From assembly GCA_021904315.1 (NCBI GenBank), contig CM038922.1, forward strand, positions 16,715,347 through 16,779,346: a DNA stretch of 64,000 nt, in the 5' to 3' direction. Numbering within the stretch: position 1 is the first letter of the stretch; each line of letters starts with the position of its first letter. Position numbers and translations under genes: made by a program. The stretch is from Sphagnum magellanicum. Its lineage: Eukaryota > Streptophyta > Sphagnopsida > Sphagnales > Sphagnaceae. Below, in pieces: positions 24,101-35,599 of the stretch. The notes beneath the pieces are model-generated. The model was not told the DNA's origin. It did not search any database and saw nothing but the letters and a program-made list of their open reading frames with translations.

Positions 24101-24490
24101 TTTAGAAAAAAGTGGCAATTAACAGGAATGTATATACATGATATATTAACAGGGAAGCTTAGAGTTGATTCTAGCTCAGGACTTGACCTAATTACCACAT
24201 AAGCCATCTCTCACCAAAGTTGCCTTTCTTTAAGGTTTGTGACTCCCAAACAGAAAGATTCATGGTGTCATTTTTACACTTACTGCAATCAGCCCAGTTC
24301 CAATCATGTTCATGGCAATGAAACATGCACATACATCAAAAGAACTAAACAGAGGGTGTAATCAATCAACCTGGAATATTCATATGTGTTAGGTATTCAA
24401 TACTTTGGGGAGGTAAGAAGCAACGAGAAGGATAACTTACCTTGCAGCAAGCGTTGCACTCTCATCCGGGGTTCCACCCCTATCAGGCAT
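21165..24490 (-). CDS. Gene A: unrecognised two-exon gene, short acidic protein (217 aa predicted)
   Basis: I do not recognise this family. Exon 1 is 24,490-24,441 (50 bp, MPDRGGTPDESATLAA plus two bases), ending at an AG|GTAAGT donor. Exon 2 is 21,768-21,165, after a CTAGCAG acceptor, and joins in phase to give about 217 residues. The protein starts hydrophilic and has a weak coiled coil (residues 20-45). It then carries two copies of a NISTSQ-GDAN-EA-FL-ELPG module, a Ser/Pro-rich linker, two copies of EIQV-(P/S)-(N/D)ELEET, and a very acidic tail (EYEDEWLAE). The homologous gene C has an exon 1 of exactly the same length and phase, which supports the model. The 2.7-kb intron is conserved with B and C, so further small exons are possible. 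Upstream lies a block shared with the NNF1-like gene. Confidence 0.55.
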
Positions 24491-25118
24491 GGTGAAATAT
24501 ACGATGAGCAGGTTTAACAGCAACCTTTGCAGTCTTTGAAGCCCTCTTCCCAGCCTTGAGCAGACCTCAGTTGATCTGCGATCAACACAAAAATTTCTCA
24601 GACAGAGCTCATAAAGTTGCAAAATTCCACATACACAAGCAGTTCAGTCCAACTTGCAACTGTAGAACTGATGGGAGAGTAAGTTTCTGATAGGAAGTAC
24701 TCGTCCATCTACTGAATCTTCTTCTTCTTCTCCTACTTCTTCGTAATGACTCTTAGTACTGCTGCTTGACAAGAAGACATTTTTCCCTTTCCTATTTCGA
24801 GATTGTAAGTTCACAACCAGCAATTCTCTAACACAAATGTGCTGTTTTGCTCTCACCTTTCAATTCCTGCGATCGCAATGAAGAGAAAGGAGGCTCGTCC
24901 GCCTCCTCCTCCACGCGCACTGTTCTGTGTTACTCTGCTTCTGTGTCTTCTTCCTCCTCTTCGGAACGTCTTCTTCTCCTTCCCTTCCCGTCTTTTTCTT
25001 TTGTAAGGATCGAACGCGTCCCCCTCGTCGTCGTCTTCTTCGACTACGCCTCGGCCCCTTGCCTCTACTTGTTTTTTTTTACTCAGGTTCCTTTCTTTAT
25101 GACTTCAACGGACAGGAT
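24491..25118 (-). promoter_or_regulatory. Gene A 5' region; contains the NNF1-type upstream block
   Basis: 24,520-24,650 is related to 45,410-45,510 upstream of gene C exon 1 (GATCTGC, CAGACAGAGCTCA, AAGTTGCAAAATYCCACA). 24,690-25,118 is the counterpart of 4630-5126 beside the NNF1-like gene and ends with the shared CAACGGACAGGAT. It probably holds the promoter and 5' untranslated sequence. Confidence 0.6.
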
Positions 25119-26460
25119 CTTCTATCTGTTTCCGAATCCGACAGTTCTCATCCCCTCCTGTTCTTCTTCTTCTTTGTCGTCGTCCGTAGTCAATACTTCT
25201 CACTTAGAGGGCACGTTAAATGTCTATTTTTCCAGCCGCAACGGACGACAGGTTCCATTTTTGAAGAGGAGATTTTGAGTTTGGATTGGGCATTTTCGGT
25301 TCCCTGTATTTTCCCCGCTATCTTCATCTTTCAAGATAAAGATATCTTTGAAGTTAAAGGTCAACAAAATTAATGAACGTAAAATTGCACCACCACTTGG
25401 ACCAATCTGAACCATTGAATGATTAAATCTAGAATCGGACAGTTAGATTGGAGAGATCGCAATCTAGGCGCTAAAAAATTTAATTTAAATAATAATTTTC
25501 ATCCTGAAAGTTGTTTTACCAAATAAATCCTGACAATCAAATTTCGTAACTTCAAGAGTACATTTTTGGGAATTCACTCGACCATCGATTTTGGTCCATC
25601 GCAACTATCCGTCCGTCCGTCCGACCTAGGTTGTTGTTCATCCTGTCATGCGGCTACATTTGGGCAGTACATACATGTCAGGGTTTGGTTTATTTATTTA
25701 TTTAATTTTTTATAAAGTTTTGTGGTTTCGAAAGTTTGGCAATATTTTCCAAATGTTTAGAAAAAAATTCGAATTTGCACTGGAAAAGGAAATATATATA
25801 CATATATATATCCAAAGTTTATTCGGTAACCAGAGTGCCAAGTTTCTCCCCCAGAAAAAACACCGGTCCGTGTAGTTGGCAGGGGTTCAAAGTTTCAGAC
25901 AATTGCAAATCTCTGGAGAAAAAATATAGCTGGTTCGTTATCCCTTGGGTTTTGTGGAAATCAAATCGAATTAGATTGCGGAACATGCACTAGCCTAATA
26001 AACCCCCCCCCCCCCCCCCTCCCCACCCAAAATCAAATTTGTTGTGCAGTTCTATAGGGGGGCGAAAACAGAAGCTTGTGTACAAGCCACCCACGGCACA
26101 AAAAGACAAGGCCGGACATAGTGCCAGACAGAGCTCGTTAACGTGTTTAGACAAGCCCAGACAAAGCCCATATAAGTTTTTTGACTTATAGGTCCGTGTC
26201 CACACATGCTGCTGCTGCGATTTTCAATTTCTCTGCTCGTGTCCTCAATCCCTTCTGTGTAAAGTAGTACTTTGGCAATATCCACATTATTTGTAGAAAT
26301 GTTGAAATTTTCACAATTTTTTTTTTCAAACAAAGTTTCATTTAACAAAAGAGAATTTAAAAAAAATTCTTGAACATTTTTATTTCGTTCTTTGAGATAA
26401 AATCTTGAAAATTTATGAATTATTCCAGAGAGGCGTCTTTAAGCTGGCCCCTTTACTACG
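25119..26460. other. Intergenic; C17 homopolymer
   Basis: No gene recognised. It contains a C17 run at 26,003-26,019, a TCCG simple run near 25,610 and a short TATATA run near 25,790. Confidence 0.5.
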
Positions 26461-26820
26461 GTATCTTATATATAAATTCACTACATCACTGACGGAGCTC
26501 GGGTTTCAGGCCGACCGGGCCCGGCGCTAATCGGAGGGCGGAATTTCCTGTTCCCAGTCTGTGGGCAAAGCTATTGGAGGAAATTAGGTTACGACATTCT
26601 AGCGCGGAACGGAGACCCCCCCGGGATAGCCGACGTCAAGAACGGGGTGCCGGGCCGGGTCCGGTCCGGACTGTGTTTGACGGAGCTCGGCAACTTTTGC
26701 TCCAGAGAACACCCACTGAGGGAAGTTATCAGCAGTCACTTTTCGGAAAGTTTTTGGTATGGTCGTTGCTGATTTTGGGTACTGTAGCTGTGCAAGATTA
26801 AGGAACGTCTCTCGGGAAAA
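26461..26820 (+). other. Small GC-rich island with TATA-like motif and a 75-codon frame
   Basis: A TTATATATAAAT motif at about 26,466-26,477 is followed by GC-rich, CG-rich sequence from about 26,490 to 26,720, sharply different from the AT-rich flanks. A complete frame at 26,574-26,801 (MEEIRLRHSSAERRPPRDSR...) has an Arg/Pro-rich start and a hydrophobic end (FGKFLVWSLLILGTVAVQD). I do not recognise it. It could be a first exon, a tiny gene, or the terminal part of a transposable element. Confidence 0.3.
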
Positions 26821-26852
26821 TTAAATTAAATTTTAACTCTTTTTTTTTTTGG

Positions 26853-27075
26853 AGGAATTGGAATGTGTCTTTGGTGTTGATGGAAAGATCTTGATGAGTA
26901 GGATTTAATGGAATTTATTTGGTAAGATTTGGATTCAGAAACGTGGGAGATATTGATTTTAAAAGTGATTTCCGGCGCTGAAAATTCCAAATAAATTCCA
27001 AAAAATGAGGTTTTGGAAGGAAAAATCAGTTGAGGACACAGTAACACTCGGGCCAACGGCACGGGCCACACTAGT
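26853..27075 (+). repeat. Dispersed repeat, copy 2 (partner at 20,617-20,800)
   Basis: See copy 1. Similarity is patchy but in the same order over about 200 bases. Confidence 0.55.
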
Positions 27076-28196
27076 TGATACAGTGTTTACATCTGGGGGG
27101 ATTTCCATTATTGTACTGCAGTTGTCTTCCCTCTGCTATTTGCTTTGATCTTTGGGGTTAAAGTGTTTTGGAATTCGATTTCCATCTTTGTTTTTGTTTG
27201 CAAAGATCTGCCAATATATTTCTAGTGTTATGGGATGACTAATTTAAAAAGAGAATCTTGTGTCGGCAAATTGTTCTTTCTATTTTCTGAGCAATCTTCG
27301 ATCTTTACTGGATCGTTCAGTCTGTCTAAAATCTGTGCCAGGATCTTTGTCTTGGATAAGAGTGTGTCCACACCACACACCAGACCGGTAAACAACTCCT
27401 TTATTTAGGAATAGAATTCCGGTTGCAGGATCACTGTCCTCACCCACAAAATGTCATAAAAGTCTTTTTAAACACTCAAAGATCACTTATGTCTTTACAT
27501 CTGGATGAGTAATAGTCACTGTTCAAATCGACAGTACAAAAAAAGCTTTTAAAGAGGTTGAAATGACCACTGCAAAATGGAACATCAAGAATCAATACCT
27601 TAGAACAGCAGGATTTGAGCTATTCTGCTGCAAGATTTAACGAAAAGGGGTGTTTGCCAGCGTGGGGTGGAGATGTTCTAAAGCCCTTGGAAGTGGGATG
27701 CATTATCAGAAGGGGGACAGCACTCAGCTACCACCTCACCCAGCCCCTTCTTCTCGGAATGCCCTCATCCTAGGGCATTATGTTTACAGGTATAAATTTT
27801 CTTGGCTCTGCTCTCAATGAATTGAATTGCTGTGTATTGAAATTGTGATATTATTTTTTGTATTTTTTTAATTAGCGCTTTAGTTAGAGAATCATATGTT
27901 TACTACATAAAGAAATCCATCACTTATTCTGAACAAATTCCTGTGTCTATATCTTTCCACTCCATGAGGCCCTCACATGGGAGCATTACCAGAATGGGGC
28001 TGGGTACAGAGCATAACCAGAATTTGGGACACCCAGTGCAGGGTCCCTTATTACAGTTATGCTTACAGTTATGCTCCCATCCTCACACCTAAGAATGGTG
28101 CTCAGTATGGGACCCTCCCAAAATGTTCGTCACATCCAAGTTTAGTTATTTACTTCTTCTTTTTTTCCCGATCCCACCTATAAAATTAAAAGTGAG
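27076..28196. other. Intergenic; nothing recognised
   Basis: Moderately AT-rich sequence without coding signals. A duplicated stretch near 27,980-28,110 has GGGAGCATTACCAGAATGGG followed by related GCATAACCAGAAT and GACCCT phrases. Confidence 0.45.
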
Positions 28197-28366
28197 ACTA
28201 CTAAGAGCAACCCACTTGGACCAATCAAACTATCTAGCCAATCAACAGCAAGTGTCAGGTTTTGTTTTGCCTTTTTACCAGCCTCTACGTCTTGTGGAAA
28301 AATGCTGGGCCAAAACCATTGTGCAGAGCCAAACTGGCATGTTTTGACTTTTTTTCATCCAATTTT
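28197..28366 (+). repeat. CCAAT-pair dispersed repeat, copy 1
   Basis: One of three related segments (28,197-28,366 plus; 39,413-39,620 plus; 63,739-63,945 minus). They share AGCAA-CCAC-TGGACCAATC, two CCAATCA boxes 17 bp apart (here 28,221-28,227 and 28,238-28,244), a GCCAAAACCATT-type segment, and AAACTGGCAT followed by a T-rich TTCATCCAATTTT end. Confidence 0.7.
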
Positions 28367-31300
28367 CTCTTGCATGGCCACGTATCAAGTACTGTGAAGC
28401 TGTTCTTAACCTGGGGATTCTTCTTCATTCTGTGTTCTTCTTCTGTATTCCTCTTCTTCTGCTTCTTCCCCTTATGAAGGCTTTCTGCTACATTCCTTTT
28501 TTTTCCTTTTTCCTTCTTCTTCCTCCTTTTTGCTTTCTTCCTTTGCCCTTTGATTTATTTATTTTTTGTTTGAAGTGCAATGAAGTGGCAGAAGTTATTA
28601 TTGGAAAAGAAAACACCCTGCTCATAGTGGACCATAACAATACAATCATCCACTAGGTTCCATTTCCATATGAACAAAATTGATAGATGTGTAATAATTT
28701 CATCCACTTCATTAAATCCAATTAGGTGTGTTGATGGTGTTTTTTCTTTTATATTTTGATAACATATGCTTTATTTGTACTTTTTGACATCACAAACTTT
28801 GAGATTTTCAAACCATTAATGTTTAGTTTAAATTATCCACAAGAATAAAAATATATAATTTAGTTTTAAATAAATATGGTTATGAAAAGAAATAAACGTT
28901 ATTCTGAAGTTTTCACATTTACCAAATTATTAAATTTTAATATTGAATATATCAATAATAACAATTTATCCCGAGAAGGTCAATAGTTAAACCCTCAATG
29001 GTTTAAGGTTATGGAAAATAAATAAATGGAAAAGAAATAATATCCCAACAAAACATTCACCCATATTAAATTAAAGAAAATCCAACAATCAACATGAAAT
29101 TTCATTTCACTTGATTACTTGGCTTAATGTTGAATAAAGAGAATTTTGAATATTATTTACATTTTGAATAAATGAGGGACTAATTAGTTCAAATTAAGGC
29201 ATTACAAATTGTTTCATGCAACATGCCATTTGCTTTAAGATCCCTAAGGCAAGCATTGTGGGAACTAATTAAAGGTATTCATCATGCAAGTATTGTTAAG
29301 ACGAAAAGAATTCCTTGTATTCCATAATGAGAAAGTCTTAATGTAGGATATTTAAACATACATCAAAATTGAACATAATATACTTAATACTAATGTGGTT
29401 TTTGCCATTGGCCTCAATGTGAATATCACCATAACCAATTGTGAAGTTTTATTTTTTATTTTTTAATTAATTTTCAATGACTTTTAAACTCTCAATGCCT
29501 ATTGTATACTTTGGCATAAATTTAATAAATTTAATATGTTTTCAATTTTTTTGAAAACAAATTAACCATGGTGTCAAAAATTCAAAATATTTAAATTGCA
29601 GGAATTTGGAATCAAACTATGGCCTAATATAGATAAGCACATTAGTTGTGAACACATTAACCACAAGGATAATAAGAGTACTTTGAAGTTGAGTTAGAAT
29701 TTAATATGTAAAAAAAATTTATGTAAAAAAGACCAAAGTAAAAAACTCACATGCTGAATCTTAAATTTTTAAATAAATTAATTATTTGACACTTAAGTGT
29801 CAAACCCACCCAGGTACTATGCTATAAAGATAAATGTTGTGCATGTAAATGATTGTGTAACACATCTTATAAAACCACGTAAATGTTACATCACAAGACA
29901 TTTGCCATTCAAAAATGTCAATTTACAAAAAAACATTAACTTTACATAAATAAGTTAAAATTTTGATAACTTATAGGGTTTAGTAAGTGTTTTTTTTTTT
30001 TGGAAAGATGATAAAGCCCCTAACACTACTAATGTGTTGCATACCCTTTTCCTACTTAAAATCCTATCATATTTTTTTGATAATTTTCTAGTGACCTTGT
30101 GAAAAATGTATTGTTCTTGTGACTAACAATTAGAAATTTTATCTAAAAATATTTATTTATTTCAAAAAAGAGGTAAAGTAAGATGGTTTTTAGTGTGGAA
30201 ATTTTTACCAAAATGTGAAATGTATATATTTTTTCACAATATTCTCATTCTTTTAAACAACATAATTGTCAAAAAAAATTAAACATTTTTTTTCCACCAC
30301 ATTTGGACTTTGAATTTAATATGGTAACCTTTTTTTAATAATTTTTTTTACTATTTAGGCAACATGTTAAATCCTTCTTGGGCTACTACCCATGATGCAA
30401 CATCATAAATGTTTTAAAAAATGTTAGTGGTCCAATAGTTTCAAATTGAGTATTTCCAATTTTTAAAAATGATGAATTATTATGTTCAATGCACCTTATA
30501 TTTTAAATTTATAACAATAATTTAGTGGTTGGAACAATGGATTTTGTCCCATATGTTACAAATTCAATTTTCAATGATTTTAACAAATGGCATTAACTGT
30601 TTTTCCTTCTTTTGACCAAACCTTTTGAAAATTATTTAACATTCAACATCAACACATTTTAAAGTAATAATCCCACATAATGCAAAAATAATAATAATTA
30701 TGCATTATAAGTTATCCTCCATACACTAAGCCAAATATCATAAGATCTTTCAAAGGTCTTTTGTAGTGTTCAATTTAAGTTTTAATATCATGTGGCATGT
30801 TATTGTGTATTGAAATACAAGTACATTATTCCAATAAGGGGTTTGTTTATATATATATACATTCTCATCGAATTGTTAATAATGATATATCAAAACATAT
30901 AATTGTTGATTTCAAAAAAAGGTATATTTTATAAAATAAAATAAAAGTAAAAAATATAAATATCATTGTTGTTGAATAAAAAGATTTAAGGAGTTTAATG
31001 AAACTTTAATGAACACTTCATGCAAATGAAAAATCAATGAGTTTTGATGAAAATAAGTCCAAATTGTTTCATGCCATTGGTTTAATGGGCACTTTAGATG
31101 AAGGCACAAAATGGAACAATCTTATTGGTCAAGAGCCATAAATTAGACCCAACACCGTTACATGAGAATTCAAAATCAACACAAACCAATTTGAGGTGGC
31201 ATTTACATGGCATCATTTTGAAAGGAAATTCAATTGGTTTCAACCCAAAAATGAAGCTCAAAAAGGAGTTCATGGTTTGGATGTAAATTAGGGTCCAAGG

Positions 31301-32128
31301 TTGTATTTTCATTGTTTCTTTTACTCTTTTTTTAAGTTGAAATTATGCAAGAATAGAAGACATTTTGTGGATTGGGGACATTGTTGAGAACAGACCAATC
31401 ATTCCATTTTTTAACACATCTAATGTTGACATAGCTAGATTCGTAGATTCACACAAAATTGTTGCTCAAAGGAATGCATTTTCAATCTTGCAAATGCACA
31501 AAATGAGGACAAAAGTTTTTGGCCATGGAGGGTTGGAGTGTCCATTTTCACAAATTGAGGGATATTTGGATTTTCAAGAAATCTTTACTTACAAAAAGAA
31601 AGGAAGAAGGTGGTTGTAATTGTGATGAAAGAGGAAGATGAAGAAAGTGAAGGGTTAAAAAAAATTGAGCAAATAATGAAGTATTCCATTTGATTGCACT
31701 ATAATGAGAAATGGAGCTTGAATTTGCTAAAAATGTGAAAAAATAAGGAAAATTTTAATTTGGTTGAAACCCTAATTATGTTTGTTTTGATATAATTTTT
31801 GAAGAGATTTTTCTTTCGAATCTAAAACTTGAATCAATTGATAGAATTTTTGAAAGCAAAATAAACAAAAAAAAAAATTCAAATTGGGCCTTTGTTTCTT
31901 GCCCTTGGCCCCCTTTCCCCCATTATAGGTCACCATTTTAGGTGCAACGAGGTTTGAACTAACATCTCTTTGGGGGAAAGGGGAGGAGTTAATCACAAAA
32001 CCAACTTATTTCAAATGTTTTGATAAGAATTGCATTAACTTTATTAATGTAATCAATTTTGTTATTTTTGTTTCTAGGATTGCTTTTAGCTCATAAATCA
32101 TAGTTTTTGATCCTAATTCTTTTTTTTT
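28367..32128. other. Very AT-rich gene-poor region
   Basis: About 3.8 kb without recognisable genes, dominated by A/T runs. It holds the palindrome at 29,785-29,804. Open frames near 31,100-31,620 (plus) do not resemble known proteins but lie just upstream of the PIF/Harbinger relic and could be part of it. Confidence 0.5.
29785..29804. repeat. Perfect 20-bp palindrome
   Basis: TTTGACACTTAAGTGTCAAA reads the same on both strands. It sits in AT-rich non-coding DNA, with no neighbouring gene. Confidence 0.9.
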
Positions 32129-32536
32129 ATGAATGAATACATGATTCAAATTGCACACCCTAATGTTGGTTTCTTTTGTTTTTTGAGGATTCCAATTGTT
32201 TATAAACGAATATTCAATGCAATTTACAAGCTATACAAGGATGACAAAATTACAAATGAGATTTTAGGTAATGATCGCCATGAATGCCCTTTTTATGATG
32301 CATTGGATAGTTGGTGGCATCAAAACATAAATGTGACGAAACATGTGAGTGTTTTTAAAAATGAAATTGTGAGCAATTCAAAATTTCAAACAAAATTTGA
32401 TAGGAGTTTTAAGGATGATGGTATTAAAGAGCCCTTAGATAAACCTTTCACTCCAAATGAAGTTCAAAACAAAACAAAAGGCAAAAGACCAATGCTTATG
32501 AGCATTTTTCAACCATGGTTGAAAATAATACAATAA
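32129..32536 (+). pseudogene. Trihelix/Myb-like ORF of a PIF/Harbinger element (partial)
   Basis: A 135-codon frame with YKLYKDDKITNEILGND, RHECPFYDALDSWWHQ and a Lys-rich tail resembles the trihelix (Myb-like) DNA-binding protein that accompanies the transposase in plant PIF/Harbinger elements. The conserved feature is a Lys-rich helix, then a PF(Y/F)-x-LD block. The N-terminal helix of the domain is not clear, so it is probably truncated. A transposase relic of that superfamily lies 0.5 kb away on the other strand, supporting the assignment. An unrelated host trihelix fragment is possible. Confidence 0.45.
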
Positions 32537-33046
32537 TGTTATAATAATTGGCAGAAACCAATGTGTTATTCAAAAATATGGATGTTCAAAAAAAATGTTT
32601 CATATATAAGCTATAAGTTACATAACATTTGAGTTTTGAATCATTCGTCATAATCTAACTTAGATTCAAATGTATGTTAGAAGACAACATAATTATTTTT
32701 TCTTAAATTAACTTCAAAAAAAGTTTTTGCTAAAAGTTCATGACTTGTCATAACCTCTATCAACATCTTCTTAATCTTCTTTTTTTTAAATTTCTTGTTG
32801 GGAATGTTTTCAATAGTTATTATATGTTCATACTCACCTTGATATTTTATGTTTTTCATGTTAATTTTATCATCATCCATTATCCTTGGATTTTGTGACC
32901 TCTTCATTTGTTTGATTTTTTTCTTACCACTTTGAACACATTAGTTCATTTGATGTTGGCAAATGTTGAATTTTCTTCTAATTGTATTTTTTTGAACCTT
33001 TAAAGCCCAATCCGTATCAAAGCCATTTAAGTTGATAATGCACATG

Positions 33047-33708
33047 TTATGCAAACATATGCAAGATATCATCAAATCTAGCATGTGATGCTATGGAATA
33101 TTTACTTTCTTGAATAACATTTAAAACCTTTTTTTTTAACATTCCAAAAGTTCTTTCCATTGACATCATTGTACTTGATTTGATAAAATTCCAATGTGCT
33201 TTGTATTTTGGCAACTCCTTTTGGAACTTTGAATGGAGAATGTAATCATGGTCACATTTGATAAGTGGCATCTTTTATAACTTATAAGGTAAAAACTTGT
33301 CTTTCATCACATAATTGTTTTATAAAAAAATGAAAGAAATTAAATTCAACCATGAACACTGCATGCCCACCCATAGTCATAATCCCCAAAACTACATTTT
33401 GCATGTACAACTTTTTGATTCAATGTGGAATAAAAATCTTTCCAATAATAATAAGATTTTAAATTTATTTTAGGTGTAATAATTGGAATATGACCATCAT
33501 TTATGGTGTCTAGAATGTAAATAATTTCATGAAAGCTTTTCAAAACGAACAATGATTTCACCAATGGTTTTAGTATCACCAATGGTTTTAAGTGTTTCCT
33601 ATTTGTTGCACAAAATTCTTTGACTATTATTGATATTGCATTTTCTACAATGCCATACTTTTCTACACATTTGCAATGAATTTCCACTACCCAATCTTGC
33701 AAGCTCAA
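33047..33708 (-). mobile_element. PIF/Harbinger (HARBI1-like) DDE transposase relic
   Basis: The minus-strand segment at 33,708-33,346 contains GHIPIITPKINLKSYYYWKD followed by FYSTLNQKVVHAKCSFGDYD and YGWACSVHG, the DDE-domain core of Harbinger transposases (GTHIPI..., then a YGW-G-VHD motif). The segment at 33,271-33,047 contains AHWNFIKSSTMMSMERTFGM followed by LKKKV, the conserved C-terminal block. The two are separated by stops and a shortened linker, and a GTH/VHD-type catalytic pattern is altered, so it is inactive. Terminal inverted repeats were not found. Confidence 0.8.
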
Positions 33709-34703
33709 TTACTACTTTAATTTATACAAGAATATTTTATCTCATGTTTGTATTTTTTTCATTCAAGACTTGAACCTACAACCCTAATCAAAGCTTGAAA
33801 TATGTTATAACTTAACCTTGTACACATTGTTGAAACATCTATTCAAAAAAACTTTCAAAAATTTGACTTTTCATGTATCCAATTGCCCTTTCCATATGTT
33901 CCAAACTTTTGGTGGCATGTCAACAAATTCTAAAAAAAATAGTAATGCACTCATCATATTCGAATCTTCTACAATAACTACCTGTTGCAATGAAACCACT
34001 TGTGCAATGACTCAATGCATTGCCATAATAAAAACTAGGACCACCATATCTTGGTGTATAGTAGGAAGCAAGAATTGGAAAAAAAAAAAACAAAGAAAAA
34101 ATGTCAACCTAATCTTGTCACATGTGAATCTCACATTTTTACTAATTGAACCTTCAAATTGAACCTTATGCTTTTAATCACACTCCTTGTACCTTATGAA
34201 AAAATAAATTTTTAATGTGAAGAAAGGTCCAATTCAAGGATTCAATTTGTCCAAATTGGCCCCTAAGATTTTGAACCCTCGATGGACCTATAAAGTGGCC
34301 CTAAGATCCACTTTGATACACATTGAAAACTTATTTCAATTTAATATAATCAACCTTCATTTGGGCAATCAATCAATGATGAAGGCATTATGAATTGAAC
34401 ATTAGAACTATGATAGTACAATAGAGTTATCCATAAAGTCACCTCGATTGGAGACCCTCCAAACTTGACATGAGAAGAGGACTATGTGTTTATGTTGTAG
34501 GGCCTCCAATAGTCAACCTTCAAATCACCTTGATGCTCAAGTCTCTAGAATGAAAGGCAACCCACACTCTCTTTAAGGGACCAACATAGACCTCCATGGA
34601 ACAAAAAGACACACAAATCCAACTACGAAAGAAAGTAGCAAACAAAAGTGTCAAAATCCACCAACAATCTTGAGTTGCAATGACTTTGTGAGGTAACCAC
34701 AAT

Positions 34704-34892
34704 GATGCACCCACTAGGCAAGAAAACTCCAAAACTCAAAGTTTTCTTTTTCTCAAACTTAAGAAGTGCAACCATAACCAATGCTAGCTTCTACATAACG
34801 CACCTAGTAGGCAACAAAACCCCAAAACTCAAAGCTATTTCTTTTTCAAACTCTCAAAGCCCAACTAGAACAAATGTTAACTTCTATTGAGC
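34704..34892. repeat. Two-copy tandem repeat, period about 96 bp
   Basis: GCACC-(C)-ACTAGGCAAGAAAAC / GCACCTAGTAGGCAACAAAAC, then CCAAAACTCAAAG, a TTTCTTTTTC tract and GCTAGCTTCTA / GTTAACTTCTA repeat once after about 96 bases. Copies differ at many sites. Confidence 0.6.
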
Positions 34893-35124
34893 CTCCAATG
34901 CCAAGGAAGTTTGTAAGGGATGCAACTTATAGACCTGACGTTCAACAACTATTGATGAATGCAAAAGGGGAAGGCTCTAGAGTTCATGAGAGACAACAAC
35001 ATAACACAATAGTGTAGCAAATTAACTTGAAGTGTTGAAACCTATGTTGGAAGACACCAGAGATTTTGCTGAAAACACCACAAAAGAGCAACTAAAGCTT
35101 TTGCCAAGAACAAATCACAAAAGT

Positions 35125-35250
35125 TGCACACCACACTCCTTGCCAAAAAAACATGAAACCCTCTATGTGCAACACTCCTTGCCAAGAACACAAGACACGG
35201 AAATAAAAACATGAAATTTCTTTGTGCAACACTCCTCATCGAAAACATAA
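35125..35250. repeat. Short degenerate tandem repeat
   Basis: CACTCCTTGCCAA-AA-ACA, CACTCCTTGCCAAGAACACA and CACTCCTCATCGAAAACATA recur with AACATGAAA and a TGTGCAA lead, at 50-65-base spacing. Confidence 0.5.
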
Positions 35251-35599
35251 GAAAGGGAGTTGGACACAAAAATGAAAACGTTAAAACCCATCACTGCAAT
35301 GCTCCAACCTCCTTTCTTAAAACACTAAAAATGAAATAAAAAACAGTAGAGAGCACCAAACACCAAACTTAAATGACCCCAAGCTTGGGTGCAATAACAA
35401 GTTTCCTACCCTGTTGAATTGCTTTGTAAACTTTTGGCCCATGTATTGCCGAAACACAGGGTTCTAGCGCTGAATTTACAAGACTATACAAATAACATTA
35501 TTATATAAATCTTTTCAACAAAGACACCGCCAAAAAGGAGGGTATACTCAGAGGTCTAGAAGCCGATTTCCATAAGACACATGACACCAACTTGCTCAG

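Larger units (their letters stand above)
33709..35590. other. AT-rich spacer with minor tandem repeats
   Basis: No gene recognised. The open frame at 33,818-34,162 may be antisense to more of the Harbinger relic. Two short tandem duplications are listed separately. Confidence 0.45.
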
